64,000 nt of DNA from Clostridium scatologenes (GTDB taxonomy: Bacteria > Bacillota > Clostridia > Clostridiales > Clostridiaceae), in the NCBI RefSeq assembly GCF_000968375.1, contig NZ_CP009933.1, positions 5,022,001-5,086,000 of the forward strand, given 5' to 3'. Positions within the stretch are counted from its first letter, which is position 1, and every line of letters begins with the position of its first letter. Below are positions 1-8,256 of this stretch, in pieces. The notes under the pieces were generated by a model, which saw only the letters and a program-made list of their open reading frames with translations, was not told the DNA's origin and did not search any database. Made by a program: the position numbers and the translations under genes.

Positions 1-2
1 GA

Positions 3-908
3 GAAGATATACTAATGCCTGGAATAATGGAACATGTTGAAAGAACGGGAGTACATTCAGGAGATAGTATAACAGTGTATCCTTATATGACTTTAAAAGA
101 AGAAACAATAAATACTTTAGTTGAATATACAAAAAAGATAACAAAGAATATGAATATAATAGGACTTGTCAATATACAATATGTGTTTGATGGAAATAAT
201 GTTTATGTAATAGAAGTTAATCCAAGAGCATCAAGGACAGTGCCTATACTCAGCAAAGTTACTGGTGTACCAATGGTTAAAATAGCTGTAGAAGTTATGC
301 TTGGAAAAAAATTAAGTGAGTTTAAGTATGGTACAGGTCTTTTAAAGAATAAAGATTTATTTGCTGTAAAAGTACCTGTTTTTTCAGGAGAAAAGCTAGC
401 TGATGCAGATATGTACTTGGGACCAGAGATGAAATCTACAGGAGAAGTATTAGGAGTAGATAATACTTTAGATAAGGCTATATATAAGGGATTTAGTGCT
501 TCTGGTGTGAATATAGTTACAGAAGGAAGTATTTATGTATCACTAAAAGATGTAGATAAAAAAGAAGGAATATGTATAATAAAAGAGTATCAAAAACTTG
601 GATTTAAATTTTATGCCTCAGAAGGAACTGGTAACTATTTAAAGGAAAATGAAATAGATTGTACAATAATAGGCGTGGATCAGGTTTCAGAACTTATAGT
701 GGATGGGAAAATAAAAATGCTTATAAATACGCCAACCAGAGGAAATAATCCTGAAAGTGAAGGATTTAAGTTAAGGCGTAAAGCTGCAGAATATAGGGTT
801 CCAGTATTTACATGTATAGATACTGCAAAAATATTTTTAACAGCTATAAATTTTAAAAACAGTAATGAGAAAATAGAGTATATGAGCATGTTAGAATATT
901 TAAATTAA
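3..908 (+). CDS. carB: Carbamoyl-phosphate synthase large subunit, C-terminal part (5' truncated by window)
   Basis: This is the 3' end of the large subunit of carbamoyl-phosphate synthase, which makes carbamoyl phosphate for pyrimidine and arginine synthesis. The reading frame is already open at base 3, so the gene begins outside the window and the ATG at 15 is internal. About 301 of the usual 1,060-1,070 residues are present. The visible part holds the end of the second ATP-grasp domain (GVHSGDS, then IEVNPRASRTVP with metal/ATP-binding Glu and Asn, then LGPEMKSTGEV). The C-terminal MGS-like allosteric domain follows from about residue 175. The gene ends at a strong intrinsic terminator. 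Identity is very secure from these signature blocks. Confidence 0.96.
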   Translation, partial: EDILMPGIMEHVERTGVHSGDSITVYPYMTLKEETINTLVEYTKKITKNMNIIGLVNIQYVFDGNNVYVIEVNPRASRTVPILSKVTGVPMVKIAVEVMLGKKLSEFKYGTGLLKNKDLFAVKVPVFSGEKLADADMYLGPEMKSTGEVLGVDNTLDKAIYKGFSASGVNIVTEGSIYVSLKDVDKKEGICIIKEYQKLGFKFYASEGTGNYLKENEIDCTIIGVDQVSELIVDGKIKMLINTPTRGNNPESEGFKLRRKAAEYRVPVFTCIDTAKIFLTAINFKNSNEKIEYMSMLEYLN

Positions 909-912
909 TATT

Positions 913-950
913 AAAAAATCTTATGGAAATTGTTTTCATAAGATTTTTTT
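913..950 (+). terminator. Intrinsic terminator after carB
   Basis: Perfect inverted repeat AAAAATCTTATG / CATAAGATTTTT with a short loop, ending in a run of T. It lies 5 bases after the carB stop codon. Confidence 0.9.
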
Positions 951-1049
951 ACTTAAATTAATTTGAATTTTATAAATTATGTATTTAAAATAGTAACAAA
1001 AAATTATTATTATTTATGTTGTTGGGCTATAATAAATAATGAGTTATTA

Positions 1050-1058
1050 TGGTATAAT
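1050..1058 (+). promoter_or_regulatory. Extended -10 promoter element
   Basis: TGGTATAAT fits the extended -10 form (TG-N-TATAAT), about 50 bases before the start of the next gene. No good -35 box is seen 17 bases upstream, which is usual for extended -10 promoters. The region is AT-rich, so a chance match is possible. Confidence 0.4.
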
Positions 1059-1107
1059 AAAAGAACAATAGTATAATTTTTAATATTTTATGTAGGAGGA
1101 ATTGAAG

Positions 1108-1881
1108 GTGGCAAAACCAAGTATATTTAGTAAGGACTATGAAAAGAAAATGAGAAGAAGAAGGAAAACAATCACCTTCGCTGTTGTTATGGGTGTTGTT
1201 TTAGTTATATTTACAGTAATATATGCCAAAGGAATATTTAAGGATATAAATAAAAATACAAATCAGGCTAAAAATGTTACTACAGATAATACTAAAGAAA
1301 CAAAAAAACAACCAGAAATAACTCCTAAAAAGGAACAAAAAACAGAAAAACCATCAGGTTATGCAATTAGTTTAAGTAATGGAAAAAGTATAAATGCAAT
1401 ATATGAAACTAAAAATGGAGATAAAGTTTTTAAAGGGGTATCGCCAACGGAAGGTAACATAGTTTATAGTATAAGTCCATCAGGTAAGAACATGATAGTT
1501 TATGATGATAAAGTTCAAGGTATTATACTTATAGATATAAATGGGAATAAGCAAGATGTAAGCAATATGCAATATACTGCAAGTGATGGAACAGTAATAA
1601 CAAGGAATGCACAACTTTCAGCACAACCTAACTATGTATGGTGTTCTTCACCAAGGTTTATAGATGAAAATAATATTGCATATATAAGCCAACTTCCGTG
1701 GTTGGGAAAGACTACAAAGTATGTTTGGATTGAAACTATTGCAAATAAAAATCAAATGTTAGTTCAAAATGTTCCAGAAAGTGAAGATGTAAAGTTTGAT
1801 AAATTAACAGATAAAGGATTAACAGTAATTTCAGGTGGTAAAACTTTATTTTTAACATCAGATGGAAATGTTAGTGAATAA
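1108..1881 (+). CDS. Membrane-anchored extracytoplasmic protein of unknown function
   Basis: I do not recognise a named family. The start is set at GTG 1108, 7 bases behind AGGAGGA; an upstream in-frame TTG at 1102 overlaps that ribosome site. The 257-residue product has a basic N-terminus (KKMRRRRK), one membrane helix at about residues 18-38, a Lys/Thr/Asn-rich linker to about 85, and a globular domain outside the membrane. Two stretches (SPSGKNMIVYDD and SPRFIDENNIAYIS) look like repeated beta-propeller (PD40-like) blades, too few for a full propeller. The stop is 14 bases before the next start, so the two are probably cotranscribed. Function cannot be named. Confidence 0.8.
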   Translation: MAKPSIFSKDYEKKMRRRRKTITFAVVMGVVLVIFTVIYAKGIFKDINKNTNQAKNVTTDNTKETKKQPEITPKKEQKTEKPSGYAISLSNGKSINAIYETKNGDKVFKGVSPTEGNIVYSISPSGKNMIVYDDKVQGIILIDINGNKQDVSNMQYTASDGTVITRNAQLSAQPNYVWCSSPRFIDENNIAYISQLPWLGKTTKYVWIETIANKNQMLVQNVPESEDVKFDKLTDKGLTVISGGKTLFLTSDGNVSE

Positions 1882-1895
1882 GTTTGGAGGACATA

Positions 1896-2678
1896 ATGGA
1901 AATAGGTATATCGTCAGCTAGCTTTTATCCTAATATTGATACTGAAAACAGTATAAGTTTTATGAGTAATTTAGGATTTAAAAGTGGAGAAATATTTTTA
2001 AATAGCCCTAGCGAATATGAAGAGGATTTTGCGGAAAAAGTTTTGGAAGAAAAGCTTAAGTATAATTTTAAAATTCATTCAGTTCATTGTTTATCCTCAG
2101 CTTTTGAACCGTATCTTTTTGATGATTATAAGAGAAGAAGAGATGACATGTTTTTATATTTTAAAAAGATATGTAAAGCAGCTAAGGTTTTAGGTGCTAA
2201 GTGTTATACTTTTCATGGAATGCGATATAGAAATATAAATGATTTAAACTATAAATTTATATTAGAAATATATAATAAATTAACATATTTAGCTATGGAA
2301 GAGGGCATAAAACTTGCTCAAGAAAATGTATCTTGGTGCATGTCATCAGATTTAAGATTTTTAAATATGATAAAGGAAAATATAAAATATCCAGTATATT
2401 TTACGTTAGATATAAAGCAAGCATATAAAGCACATACACTTCCAGAAAGGTATATAGACATAATGGGAAGTTCTATGGTTAATTTCCATATAAACGATAG
2501 AGATGATAACAATGTTTGTTTATTGCCAGGGAAAGGTGATGTGAATTTTAAAAAAATATCTTGTAAATTAAAGGAAATAGGTTATAATGAAATAGGAATT
2601 ATTGAAGTATATAGTAATAACTATTCTAATTATGATGAAATTAGAGCTTCAAAGCAATTTTTGACTAATGAAATATAA
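1896..2678 (+). CDS. Sugar phosphate isomerase/epimerase-like TIM-barrel protein
   Basis: A 260-residue protein of the xylose isomerase-like / AP endonuclease 2 TIM-barrel superfamily, whose members isomerise sugars or act as metal-dependent endonucleases. Supporting features are the N-terminal GISSASFYPN strand, the metal-ligand-like HSVHCLSS and FHGMRYRN segments, QENVSWCMSS, FTLDIKQAYKA, HINDRDDN, LPGKGDVNF and a terminal IEVYS strand. The start is ATG 1896, 5 bases after TGGAGG; an in-frame TTG at 1884 lies inside that ribosome site. Its substrate is not evident. It follows the membrane protein gene closely and probably shares its transcript. Confidence 0.8.
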   Translation: MEIGISSASFYPNIDTENSISFMSNLGFKSGEIFLNSPSEYEEDFAEKVLEEKLKYNFKIHSVHCLSSAFEPYLFDDYKRRRDDMFLYFKKICKAAKVLGAKCYTFHGMRYRNINDLNYKFILEIYNKLTYLAMEEGIKLAQENVSWCMSSDLRFLNMIKENIKYPVYFTLDIKQAYKAHTLPERYIDIMGSSMVNFHINDRDDNNVCLLPGKGDVNFKKISCKLKEIGYNEIGIIEVYSNNYSNYDEIRASKQFLTNEI

Positions 2679-2796
2679 ATTAAAAATTAATTGTAAAATT
2701 TATATTTTTTGGTATATAATTATAATACAGAAATTTAATCTAAATCTTAAATAACTCATAACATTAATTCAATGTATGTTAATACTTTTAAATATA

Positions 2797-2805
2797 TGTT
2801 ATAAT
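2797..2805 (+). promoter_or_regulatory. Extended -10 promoter for tig
   Basis: TGTTATAAT matches TG-N-TATAAT and lies 46 bases before the trigger factor start. The -35 region is poor, as expected for an extended -10 promoter. Confidence 0.5.
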
Positions 2806-2851
2806 GTTGTGGTTAACATAAGCACGTATGGTGAGTAGGAGGAATAGTATA

Positions 2852-4144
2852 ATGAATGCTAAAGTAGAAAAAATAGAAAATAATGTTGTAAAATTAGAAA
2901 TAACAGTTGATTCACAAGAATTTAAGGGAGCAATGAAAAAGGCCTTTAATAAAAATGCTAAAAAGTTTAATATACCAGGATTTAGAAAAGGTAAAGCTCC
3001 AAAGAATATAATAGAAAAATATTATGGAAATAATGTATTTTATGAAGATGCAATAAATTTCTGTTGTGATGATACATACCCAAAAGCTTTACAAGAAAAT
3101 GATGTAAAGCCAGTTGATTATCCACAAATAGACATAGTTCAAATTGAAGAAGGAAAAGATTTCATATATACAGCAAAAGTAACTGTTGTTCCAGAAGTAA
3201 AACTTGGAGATTACAAGGGATTAGAAGTTAAGAAAAATGTATATGAAGTAAAAGACGAAGAAATTGATAATGAATTAAAAGCAATGCAACAAAAAAATGC
3301 AAGAGTTGAAACAAAAGAAGAAGGTTCAATTGAAAAAGGAAACATAGCAACTATAGACTTCAAAGGTTTTGTTGATGATAAAGCTTTTGAAGGTGGAGAA
3401 GGAAAAGATTATGAACTAGAAATTGGTTCAGGTACATTTATAGATAACTTTGAAGACCAGTTAGTAGGTTTAAACAAAGGAGATTCGAAGGATGTTGTAG
3501 TAACATTCCCAGCAGAATATGGCAAAGAAGAACTAAATGGCAAGGAAGCAACTTTTAAAGTTACTGTTAAAGATATAAAATTAAAAGAGCTACCAGCTTT
3601 AGATGATGAATTTGCTAAAGAAGTTTCAGAATTTGATACATTAGATGAATTAAAAGCAGACTTAAAGAAAAAAATGGAAGAAGCAAATGAATTAAGAAGT
3701 AAGAGAGAATATGAAGAAGCAGTTATTGATGCGGTTTGTGAAAATGTAACAATAGATATTCCTAAAGCTATGATAGATAAAGAAATTGACAATATGCTAA
3801 AAGATCTAGAAATGAGATTAAAATATCAAGGATTAGACCTTCAAACATATTATCAATATACCAACAATACAGAAGAAAAAGTTAGAGAATATATGAAAGA
3901 AACTGCAGAGAAGAGAGTAAAGACTGATTTAACTGTTGAAGAAATATCAAAAGTGGAAAAAATTGAAGCAACAGAAGAAGAACTTTTAGCTAAAGCAGCA
4001 GAAATGGCAAAACAGTATGGCGGAAAAGACATCGAAAAGACATCAAAATTAATCCTAGATTCACAGAAAAGTTATTTAGAACTTGGTGTAATTAATGAAA
4101 AAGTTATAAAGATGTTAGTAGACAATAGTAAAGAAATAGCATAG
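2852..4144 (+). CDS. tig: Trigger factor, ribosome-associated chaperone and peptidyl-prolyl isomerase
   Basis: Trigger factor binds at the ribosomal exit tunnel and helps nascent proteins fold. The product of 430 residues matches the family length. The N-terminal domain carries the ribosome-docking signature FNIPGFRKGKAPKNIIEKYYG-type block at about residues 38-58. The FKBP-like isomerase domain spans about 150-245 (NIATIDFKGFVDDKAFEGG, then FPAEYGKEELNGK), and an alpha-helical C-terminal chaperone domain follows. The start is ATG 2852, 9 bases behind AGGAGG; an in-frame ATG at 2828 lies upstream of that site and would add 8 unusual residues. It stands before clpP-clpX as in many clostridia and has its own terminator. 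Confidence 0.97.
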   Translation: MNAKVEKIENNVVKLEITVDSQEFKGAMKKAFNKNAKKFNIPGFRKGKAPKNIIEKYYGNNVFYEDAINFCCDDTYPKALQENDVKPVDYPQIDIVQIEEGKDFIYTAKVTVVPEVKLGDYKGLEVKKNVYEVKDEEIDNELKAMQQKNARVETKEEGSIEKGNIATIDFKGFVDDKAFEGGEGKDYELEIGSGTFIDNFEDQLVGLNKGDSKDVVVTFPAEYGKEELNGKEATFKVTVKDIKLKELPALDDEFAKEVSEFDTLDELKADLKKKMEEANELRSKREYEEAVIDAVCENVTIDIPKAMIDKEIDNMLKDLEMRLKYQGLDLQTYYQYTNNTEEKVREYMKETAEKRVKTDLTVEEISKVEKIEATEEELLAKAAEMAKQYGGKDIEKTSKLILDSQKSYLELGVINEKVIKMLVDNSKEIA

Positions 4145-4157
4145 TATGTTAAAAGGA

Positions 4158-4190
4158 TTAATTGCCAGGAATTTTTCTGGCAATTAATTT
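4158..4190 (+). terminator. Intrinsic terminator after tig
   Basis: Perfect inverted repeat TTAATTGCCAG / CTGGCAATTAA around an 8-base T-rich loop, followed by TTT. It lies 13 bases after the tig stop. Confidence 0.85.
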
Positions 4191-4216
4191 TAAACTTATA
4201 AATTTTAAATGGGTTA

Positions 4217-4234
4217 AAATCATTCATATGATTT
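4217..4234 (+). promoter_or_regulatory. Inverted repeat just upstream of the clpP ribosome site
   Basis: AAATCAT-TCAT-ATGATTT is a perfect 7-bp inverted repeat with a 4-base spacer ending a few bases before the AGGAGGAG ribosome site of clpP. It could be an operator or an mRNA hairpin. No CtsR heptamer repeat or CIRCE element was seen here. Confidence 0.3.
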
Positions 4235-4251
4235 AAAAGGAGGAGAGAATT

Positions 4252-4836
4252 ATGAGTTTAGTACCAGTAGTTGTTGAACAAACTAATAGAGGAGAGAGAT
4301 CTTATGATATCTATTCTAGACTGCTGAAAGACAGAGTAGTAATGTTAACTGAAGAAGTTAATGATGTAACTGCTAGTCTTGTGGTTGCACAATTACTTTT
4401 CTTAGAGGCTGAAGATCCTGATAAGGATATATATTTATACATAAATAGCCCCGGAGGTTCTATAACAGCTGGAATGGCAATTTATGATACAATGCAATAT
4501 ATTAAACCAGATGTATCTACAATATGCATAGGGATGGCTGCTTCTATGGGAGCCTTTTTACTAAATGCAGGTGCAAAAGGAAAAAGAGTTGCACTTCCAA
4601 ATGCTGAAATTATGATACATCAACCATTAGGAGGATTCCAAGGTCAAGCAACAGATATAGGCATTCATGCTGAAAGAATACTAAAAATAAAGAAAAAGTT
4701 GAATACTATATTTAGTGAAAGAACAGGTCAACCACTAGAGACTATTGAAAAGGATACAGAGAGAGATAACTTTATGTCAGCAGAAGAAGCTAAAGAATAT
4801 GGACTTATAGACGAAATTATGGTAAAGAAGAAATAA
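4252..4836 (+). CDS. clpP: ATP-dependent Clp protease proteolytic subunit
   Basis: ClpP forms the tetradecameric serine-protease barrel that degrades proteins fed to it by ClpX or another Clp ATPase in the cytoplasm. The 194-residue product has the full catalytic triad: Ser98 in GMAASMGAF, His123 in IMIHQP and Asp172 in TERDNF. The oxyanion segment NSPGGSITAG is also present. The start is ATG 4252 behind AGGAGGAG. Its partner clpX follows 20 bases downstream, so the two are probably one operon. It is separated from tig by a terminator, so it needs its own promoter or read-through. Confidence 0.98.
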   Translation: MSLVPVVVEQTNRGERSYDIYSRLLKDRVVMLTEEVNDVTASLVVAQLLFLEAEDPDKDIYLYINSPGGSITAGMAIYDTMQYIKPDVSTICIGMAASMGAFLLNAGAKGKRVALPNAEIMIHQPLGGFQGQATDIGIHAERILKIKKKLNTIFSERTGQPLETIEKDTERDNFMSAEEAKEYGLIDEIMVKKK

Positions 4837-4856
4837 CCTTATAGAGAGGTGTAGAG

Positions 4857-6146
4857 ATGGCCAAAATTGATGATAAAAAGCAATTAAAATGTTCTTTTTG
4901 TGGTAAAACTCAAGATCAAGTTAGAAGATTAATAGCGGGGCCAGGCGTATACATTTGTGATGAATGTATAGAACTTTGTTCTGAAATAATAACTGATGAT
5001 TTTGAAGAAGATGCTCAAGTAGATATGACATCTCTTCCAAAACCAATAGAAATAAAAAACTATCTTGATCAATATGTAATAGGTCAAAATGAAGCAAAGA
5101 AGTCTTTGGCAGTAGCAGTTTATAATCATTATAAGAGAATAAATTCAAATGCCAATAATGATGATGTAGAATTACAAAAAAGTAATATTCTATTACTAGG
5201 ACCTACAGGTTCTGGAAAAACCCTTTTAGCGCAAACATTAGCTAAGTTTTTAAATGTTCCATTTGCAATTGCAGATGCTACAACATTGACTGAAGCTGGT
5301 TATGTAGGTGAGGATGTTGAAAATATACTTCTAAAGCTTATTCAAAATTCCGATTATGACATAGAAAGAGCAGAAAGAGGAATTGTATATATAGACGAAA
5401 TAGATAAGATAGCTAGAAAGTCAGAGAATCCATCTATAACAAGAGATGTATCTGGAGAAGGAGTACAACAAGCATTATTAAAAATACTTGAAGGTACAGT
5501 AGCTTCAGTGCCACCTCAAGGAGGAAGAAAGCATCCACATCAAGAATTTATACAAATAAATACTACTAATATATTATTTATTTGTGGTGGTGCCTTTGAT
5601 GGAGTCGACAAAATTATTGAAAGTAGAACTAGAGTAAGCACCCTAGGATTTGGAGCTGAAATACAGTCTAAAAAGGAAAAAGATATAGGAAAACTTTTAC
5701 AAGAAATAATGCCAGGAGATCTTTTAAAATTTGGCCTTATTCCTGAATTTGTAGGAAGACTTCCTATAGTAGTTACTCTTGATGCATTAGATAAAAATGC
5801 ATTAATTAGTATACTAAAAGAGCCTAAAAATGCACTTGTTAAGCAGTATAAGAGACTTTTCGAAATCGATAATGTTGAACTGGATTTTCAAGATGAAGCT
5901 TTGGAAGCTATAGCAAATGAAGCTGTAAAAAGAAATACAGGTGCTAGAGGATTAAGAGCTATAATTGAGGAAACAATGAAGGATATAATGTTTGAAATTC
6001 CTTCAAAAGAAGAAATTGCTAAAGTAGTTATAAACAAAGATACTATAGAAACAAAGAAGCCAGAGCTTATTAATGCAGAAGGAGATAAAAGAACTCCTAT
6101 AAAAGTAAAAAAGTCTAGAACAAGAAAAGGTTCAGAAAGTGCATAA
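4857..6146 (+). CDS. clpX: ATP-dependent Clp protease ATP-binding subunit ClpX
   Basis: ClpX is the AAA+ unfoldase that recognises tagged substrates and threads them into ClpP. The 429-residue product starts with the four-cysteine zinc-binding domain (CSFCGK then CDECIELC, residues 12-41). Walker A GPTGSGKT is at 115-122 and Walker B is IVYIDEIDKIA. The sensor and substrate-pore region includes GYVGEDVENILLKL and FGLIPEFVGRLP. The C-terminal AAA small domain holds GARGLRAIIEE. A basic tail (VKKSRTRKG) ends the protein. It follows clpP directly and ends at a terminator. Confidence 0.98.
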   Translation: MAKIDDKKQLKCSFCGKTQDQVRRLIAGPGVYICDECIELCSEIITDDFEEDAQVDMTSLPKPIEIKNYLDQYVIGQNEAKKSLAVAVYNHYKRINSNANNDDVELQKSNILLLGPTGSGKTLLAQTLAKFLNVPFAIADATTLTEAGYVGEDVENILLKLIQNSDYDIERAERGIVYIDEIDKIARKSENPSITRDVSGEGVQQALLKILEGTVASVPPQGGRKHPHQEFIQINTTNILFICGGAFDGVDKIIESRTRVSTLGFGAEIQSKKEKDIGKLLQEIMPGDLLKFGLIPEFVGRLPIVVTLDALDKNALISILKEPKNALVKQYKRLFEIDNVELDFQDEALEAIANEAVKRNTGARGLRAIIEETMKDIMFEIPSKEEIAKVVINKDTIETKKPELINAEGDKRTPIKVKKSRTRKGSESA

Positions 6147-6155
6147 TATGATAAT

Positions 6156-6190
6156 AAAAGAGTACTGTTTATTCAGTGCTCTTTTTGTTT
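6156..6190 (+). terminator. Intrinsic terminator after clpX
   Basis: AAAAGAGTACTG / CAGTGCTCTTTT stem (one G-U pair) with a 6-base loop and a following run of T, 10 bases after the clpX stop. Confidence 0.85.
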
Positions 6191-6354
6191 TTAGATAAAG
6201 TTGCTATAACAATTTAGTAAAAATTTTATAATATAACATTTTTATAGAATATACAAAATGAAAAGTGTGCATAATATGAAAATGACAGTATCCATGAAAA
6301 TAATAATATAACCTATAGTCATGAAATAAAACTATTGGAGAGAGGTTTTAAACT

Positions 6355-8034
6355 ATGATGTACACTTTAATGATTATTGAAATGGTATTTACCATAATTA
6401 TGGGACTTTATTTTTTTAATGCACTTAAAGGTCAAAAATCAAATAGGATAGTTATTGATAAAGAAAGTAAAAAAGAAATGGAGAATTTAAAAAAGCTCAG
6501 AAATATAAAACTCACAGAACCTCTTACAGAAAAGAGCAGACCATCAAATTTTAATGAAATCATAGGTCAAGAAAAGGGAATAAAAGCTCTTCAAGCAGCA
6601 CTTTGTGGTCCAAATCCACAGCATGTAATAATATACGGACCTCCTGGAGTTGGTAAAACAGCTGCGGCTAGATTAGTGCTTAAATATGCTAAGAAGAAAG
6701 TATATTCTCCTTTTACTGAAGTTTCAAAGTTTATTGAAATAGATGCTACAACTATAAGGTTTGATGACAGGGGAATAGCTGATCCTCTTATAGGATCTGT
6801 CCATGATCCAATCTATCAGGGAGCAGGCCCTTTAGGAGTTGCTGGTATACCTCAGCCTAAGCCAGGAGCAGTTACAAAGGCTCATGGAGGTATATTATTT
6901 ATTGATGAAATAGGTGAGCTTCATCATATAGAAATGAATAAGCTTTTAAAGGTATTAGAAGATAGAAAAGTCTTTTTAGATAGTTCATATTACAACTCAT
7001 CAGATACAAATATGCCAACATATATTAGAGATGTTTTTGAGAATGGCCTTCCAGCTGATTTTAGGCTTGTTGGAGCAACAACAAGGAATCCAGAGGAAAT
7101 CACTCCGGCATTAAGATCTAGATGTGTTGAAGTGTTTTTTAGAGCACTTAACCCAGAAGAAATAAAAACAATAGCCCTTAATGCTGTAAATAAAATAGGT
7201 TTTAACATAGATGATAAAGCTTGTAGTATGGTGGGTAAGTATTGTGAAAATGGTAGAGATGCTGTAAATTTAATTCAATTAGCTTCAGGCATAGCTTTAA
7301 ATGAGGATAGAAATAATATTACAATAGAAGATGTTGAATGGGTAATTGAAAATGGACAATATTCACCAAGATTTGAAAAAACAATAAACGATAGGCCTGA
7401 TGTTGGCTATGTTAATGGTTTAGCTGTTTATGGATCAAACATTGGAGCTGTAATGGAAATAGAGGCTACGGCTCAAAAATCTAATACTAGAAAAGGAGTA
7501 TTGAAAATAACAGGTATTGTAGAAGAAGAGGAAATAAGTAATCAAAATAGAAAAATGATAAGAACTAGTACAGCTAGATGTTCTGTAGAAAATGTGATTA
7601 CTGTTATTGAGAGAACTTTTGGACTAAATTGTGACGAATATGATATACATATAAATTTTTCAGGAGGAGCACCAGTAGATGGCCCATCTGCAGGTATAAG
7701 TATTGCTACAGCAGTATATAGTGCTATAATCAATGTCCCTGTGAGTAATGAAGTTGCAATGACAGGAGAATTGTCTATACATGGAGACGTAAGAGCTGTT
7801 GGTGGAGTAAATGCTAAGGTTCAAGCAGCAAAAAAAGCAGGTGCGAAGGTTGTTATAATACCCGATGAAAATTGGCAACAAAGTTTTTCTAAATTAGATG
7901 GAGTAGAGGTTATAGCAGTTAAAAATATAAAAGAAGTTATAAAAATAGCGTTGGAAAAAGAAAAGGTAGAAGATAAATCTAAATGCATAAATACTAATGT
8001 TGATGTATTAGCAGCAGAATCTATAAAAGCTTAA
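6355..8034 (+). CDS. lonB: ATP-dependent protease LonB, membrane-anchored
   Basis: LonB-type proteases join an AAA+ ATPase to a Ser-Lys protease domain; in Bacillus the orthologue is linked to the forespore during sporulation. The 559-residue product lacks the long Lon N-terminal domain and instead starts with one membrane helix (about residues 3-22). Walker A GPPGVGKT is at 95-102, Walker B is GGILFIDEIGEL, and ALRSRCVEVF carries the arginine finger. In the C-terminal protease domain the catalytic Ser445 lies in DGPSAGIS and Lys488 in GGVNAKVQA, 43 residues apart as in Lon. Two adjacent ATGs (6355 and 6358) could each start it. It sits between clpX and lon. Confidence 0.94.
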   Translation: MMYTLMIIEMVFTIIMGLYFFNALKGQKSNRIVIDKESKKEMENLKKLRNIKLTEPLTEKSRPSNFNEIIGQEKGIKALQAALCGPNPQHVIIYGPPGVGKTAAARLVLKYAKKKVYSPFTEVSKFIEIDATTIRFDDRGIADPLIGSVHDPIYQGAGPLGVAGIPQPKPGAVTKAHGGILFIDEIGELHHIEMNKLLKVLEDRKVFLDSSYYNSSDTNMPTYIRDVFENGLPADFRLVGATTRNPEEITPALRSRCVEVFFRALNPEEIKTIALNAVNKIGFNIDDKACSMVGKYCENGRDAVNLIQLASGIALNEDRNNITIEDVEWVIENGQYSPRFEKTINDRPDVGYVNGLAVYGSNIGAVMEIEATAQKSNTRKGVLKITGIVEEEEISNQNRKMIRTSTARCSVENVITVIERTFGLNCDEYDIHINFSGGAPVDGPSAGISIATAVYSAIINVPVSNEVAMTGELSIHGDVRAVGGVNAKVQAAKKAGAKVVIIPDENWQQSFSKLDGVEVIAVKNIKEVIKIALEKEKVEDKSKCINTNVDVLAAESIKA

Positions 8035-8040
8035 AATCAA

Positions 8041-8086
8041 AAAGTATTTTAATACTAAATTTATTTTTGTGTTAAAATACTTTTTT
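8041..8086 (+). terminator. Intrinsic terminator after lonB
   Basis: AAAGTATTTTAA / TTAAAATACTTT inverted repeat with a 19-base loop, ending in six T, 6 bases after the lonB stop. Confidence 0.8.
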
Positions 8087-8159
8087 ATATGATTTTTAAT
8101 TTTAAAAGGATAAGTTGCTTGTTTACAATCTAAAAAATATAACAACTTGAATAGAGTAA

Positions 8160-8188
8160 TTGAAAAAAAACTATTTTATGGGTATAAT
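8160..8188 (+). promoter_or_regulatory. Vegetative-type promoter for lon
   Basis: TTGAAA and TATAAT are separated by exactly 17 bases, about 70 bases upstream of the lon start. No heat-shock operator such as CIRCE was recognised nearby. Confidence 0.7.
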
Positions 8189-8256
8189 ATATTAGTCTAA
8201 TTATATATTAAATTATTATTAAGTTGAAATAAATTAAAAAAGTGAGGGGAGAAATA

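Noticed and set aside
4191..4251. CtsR or CIRCE heat-shock operator ahead of clpP
   Set aside because: Neither the CtsR heptamer direct repeat nor the CIRCE inverted repeat is present; only an unrelated 7-bp inverted repeat was found.
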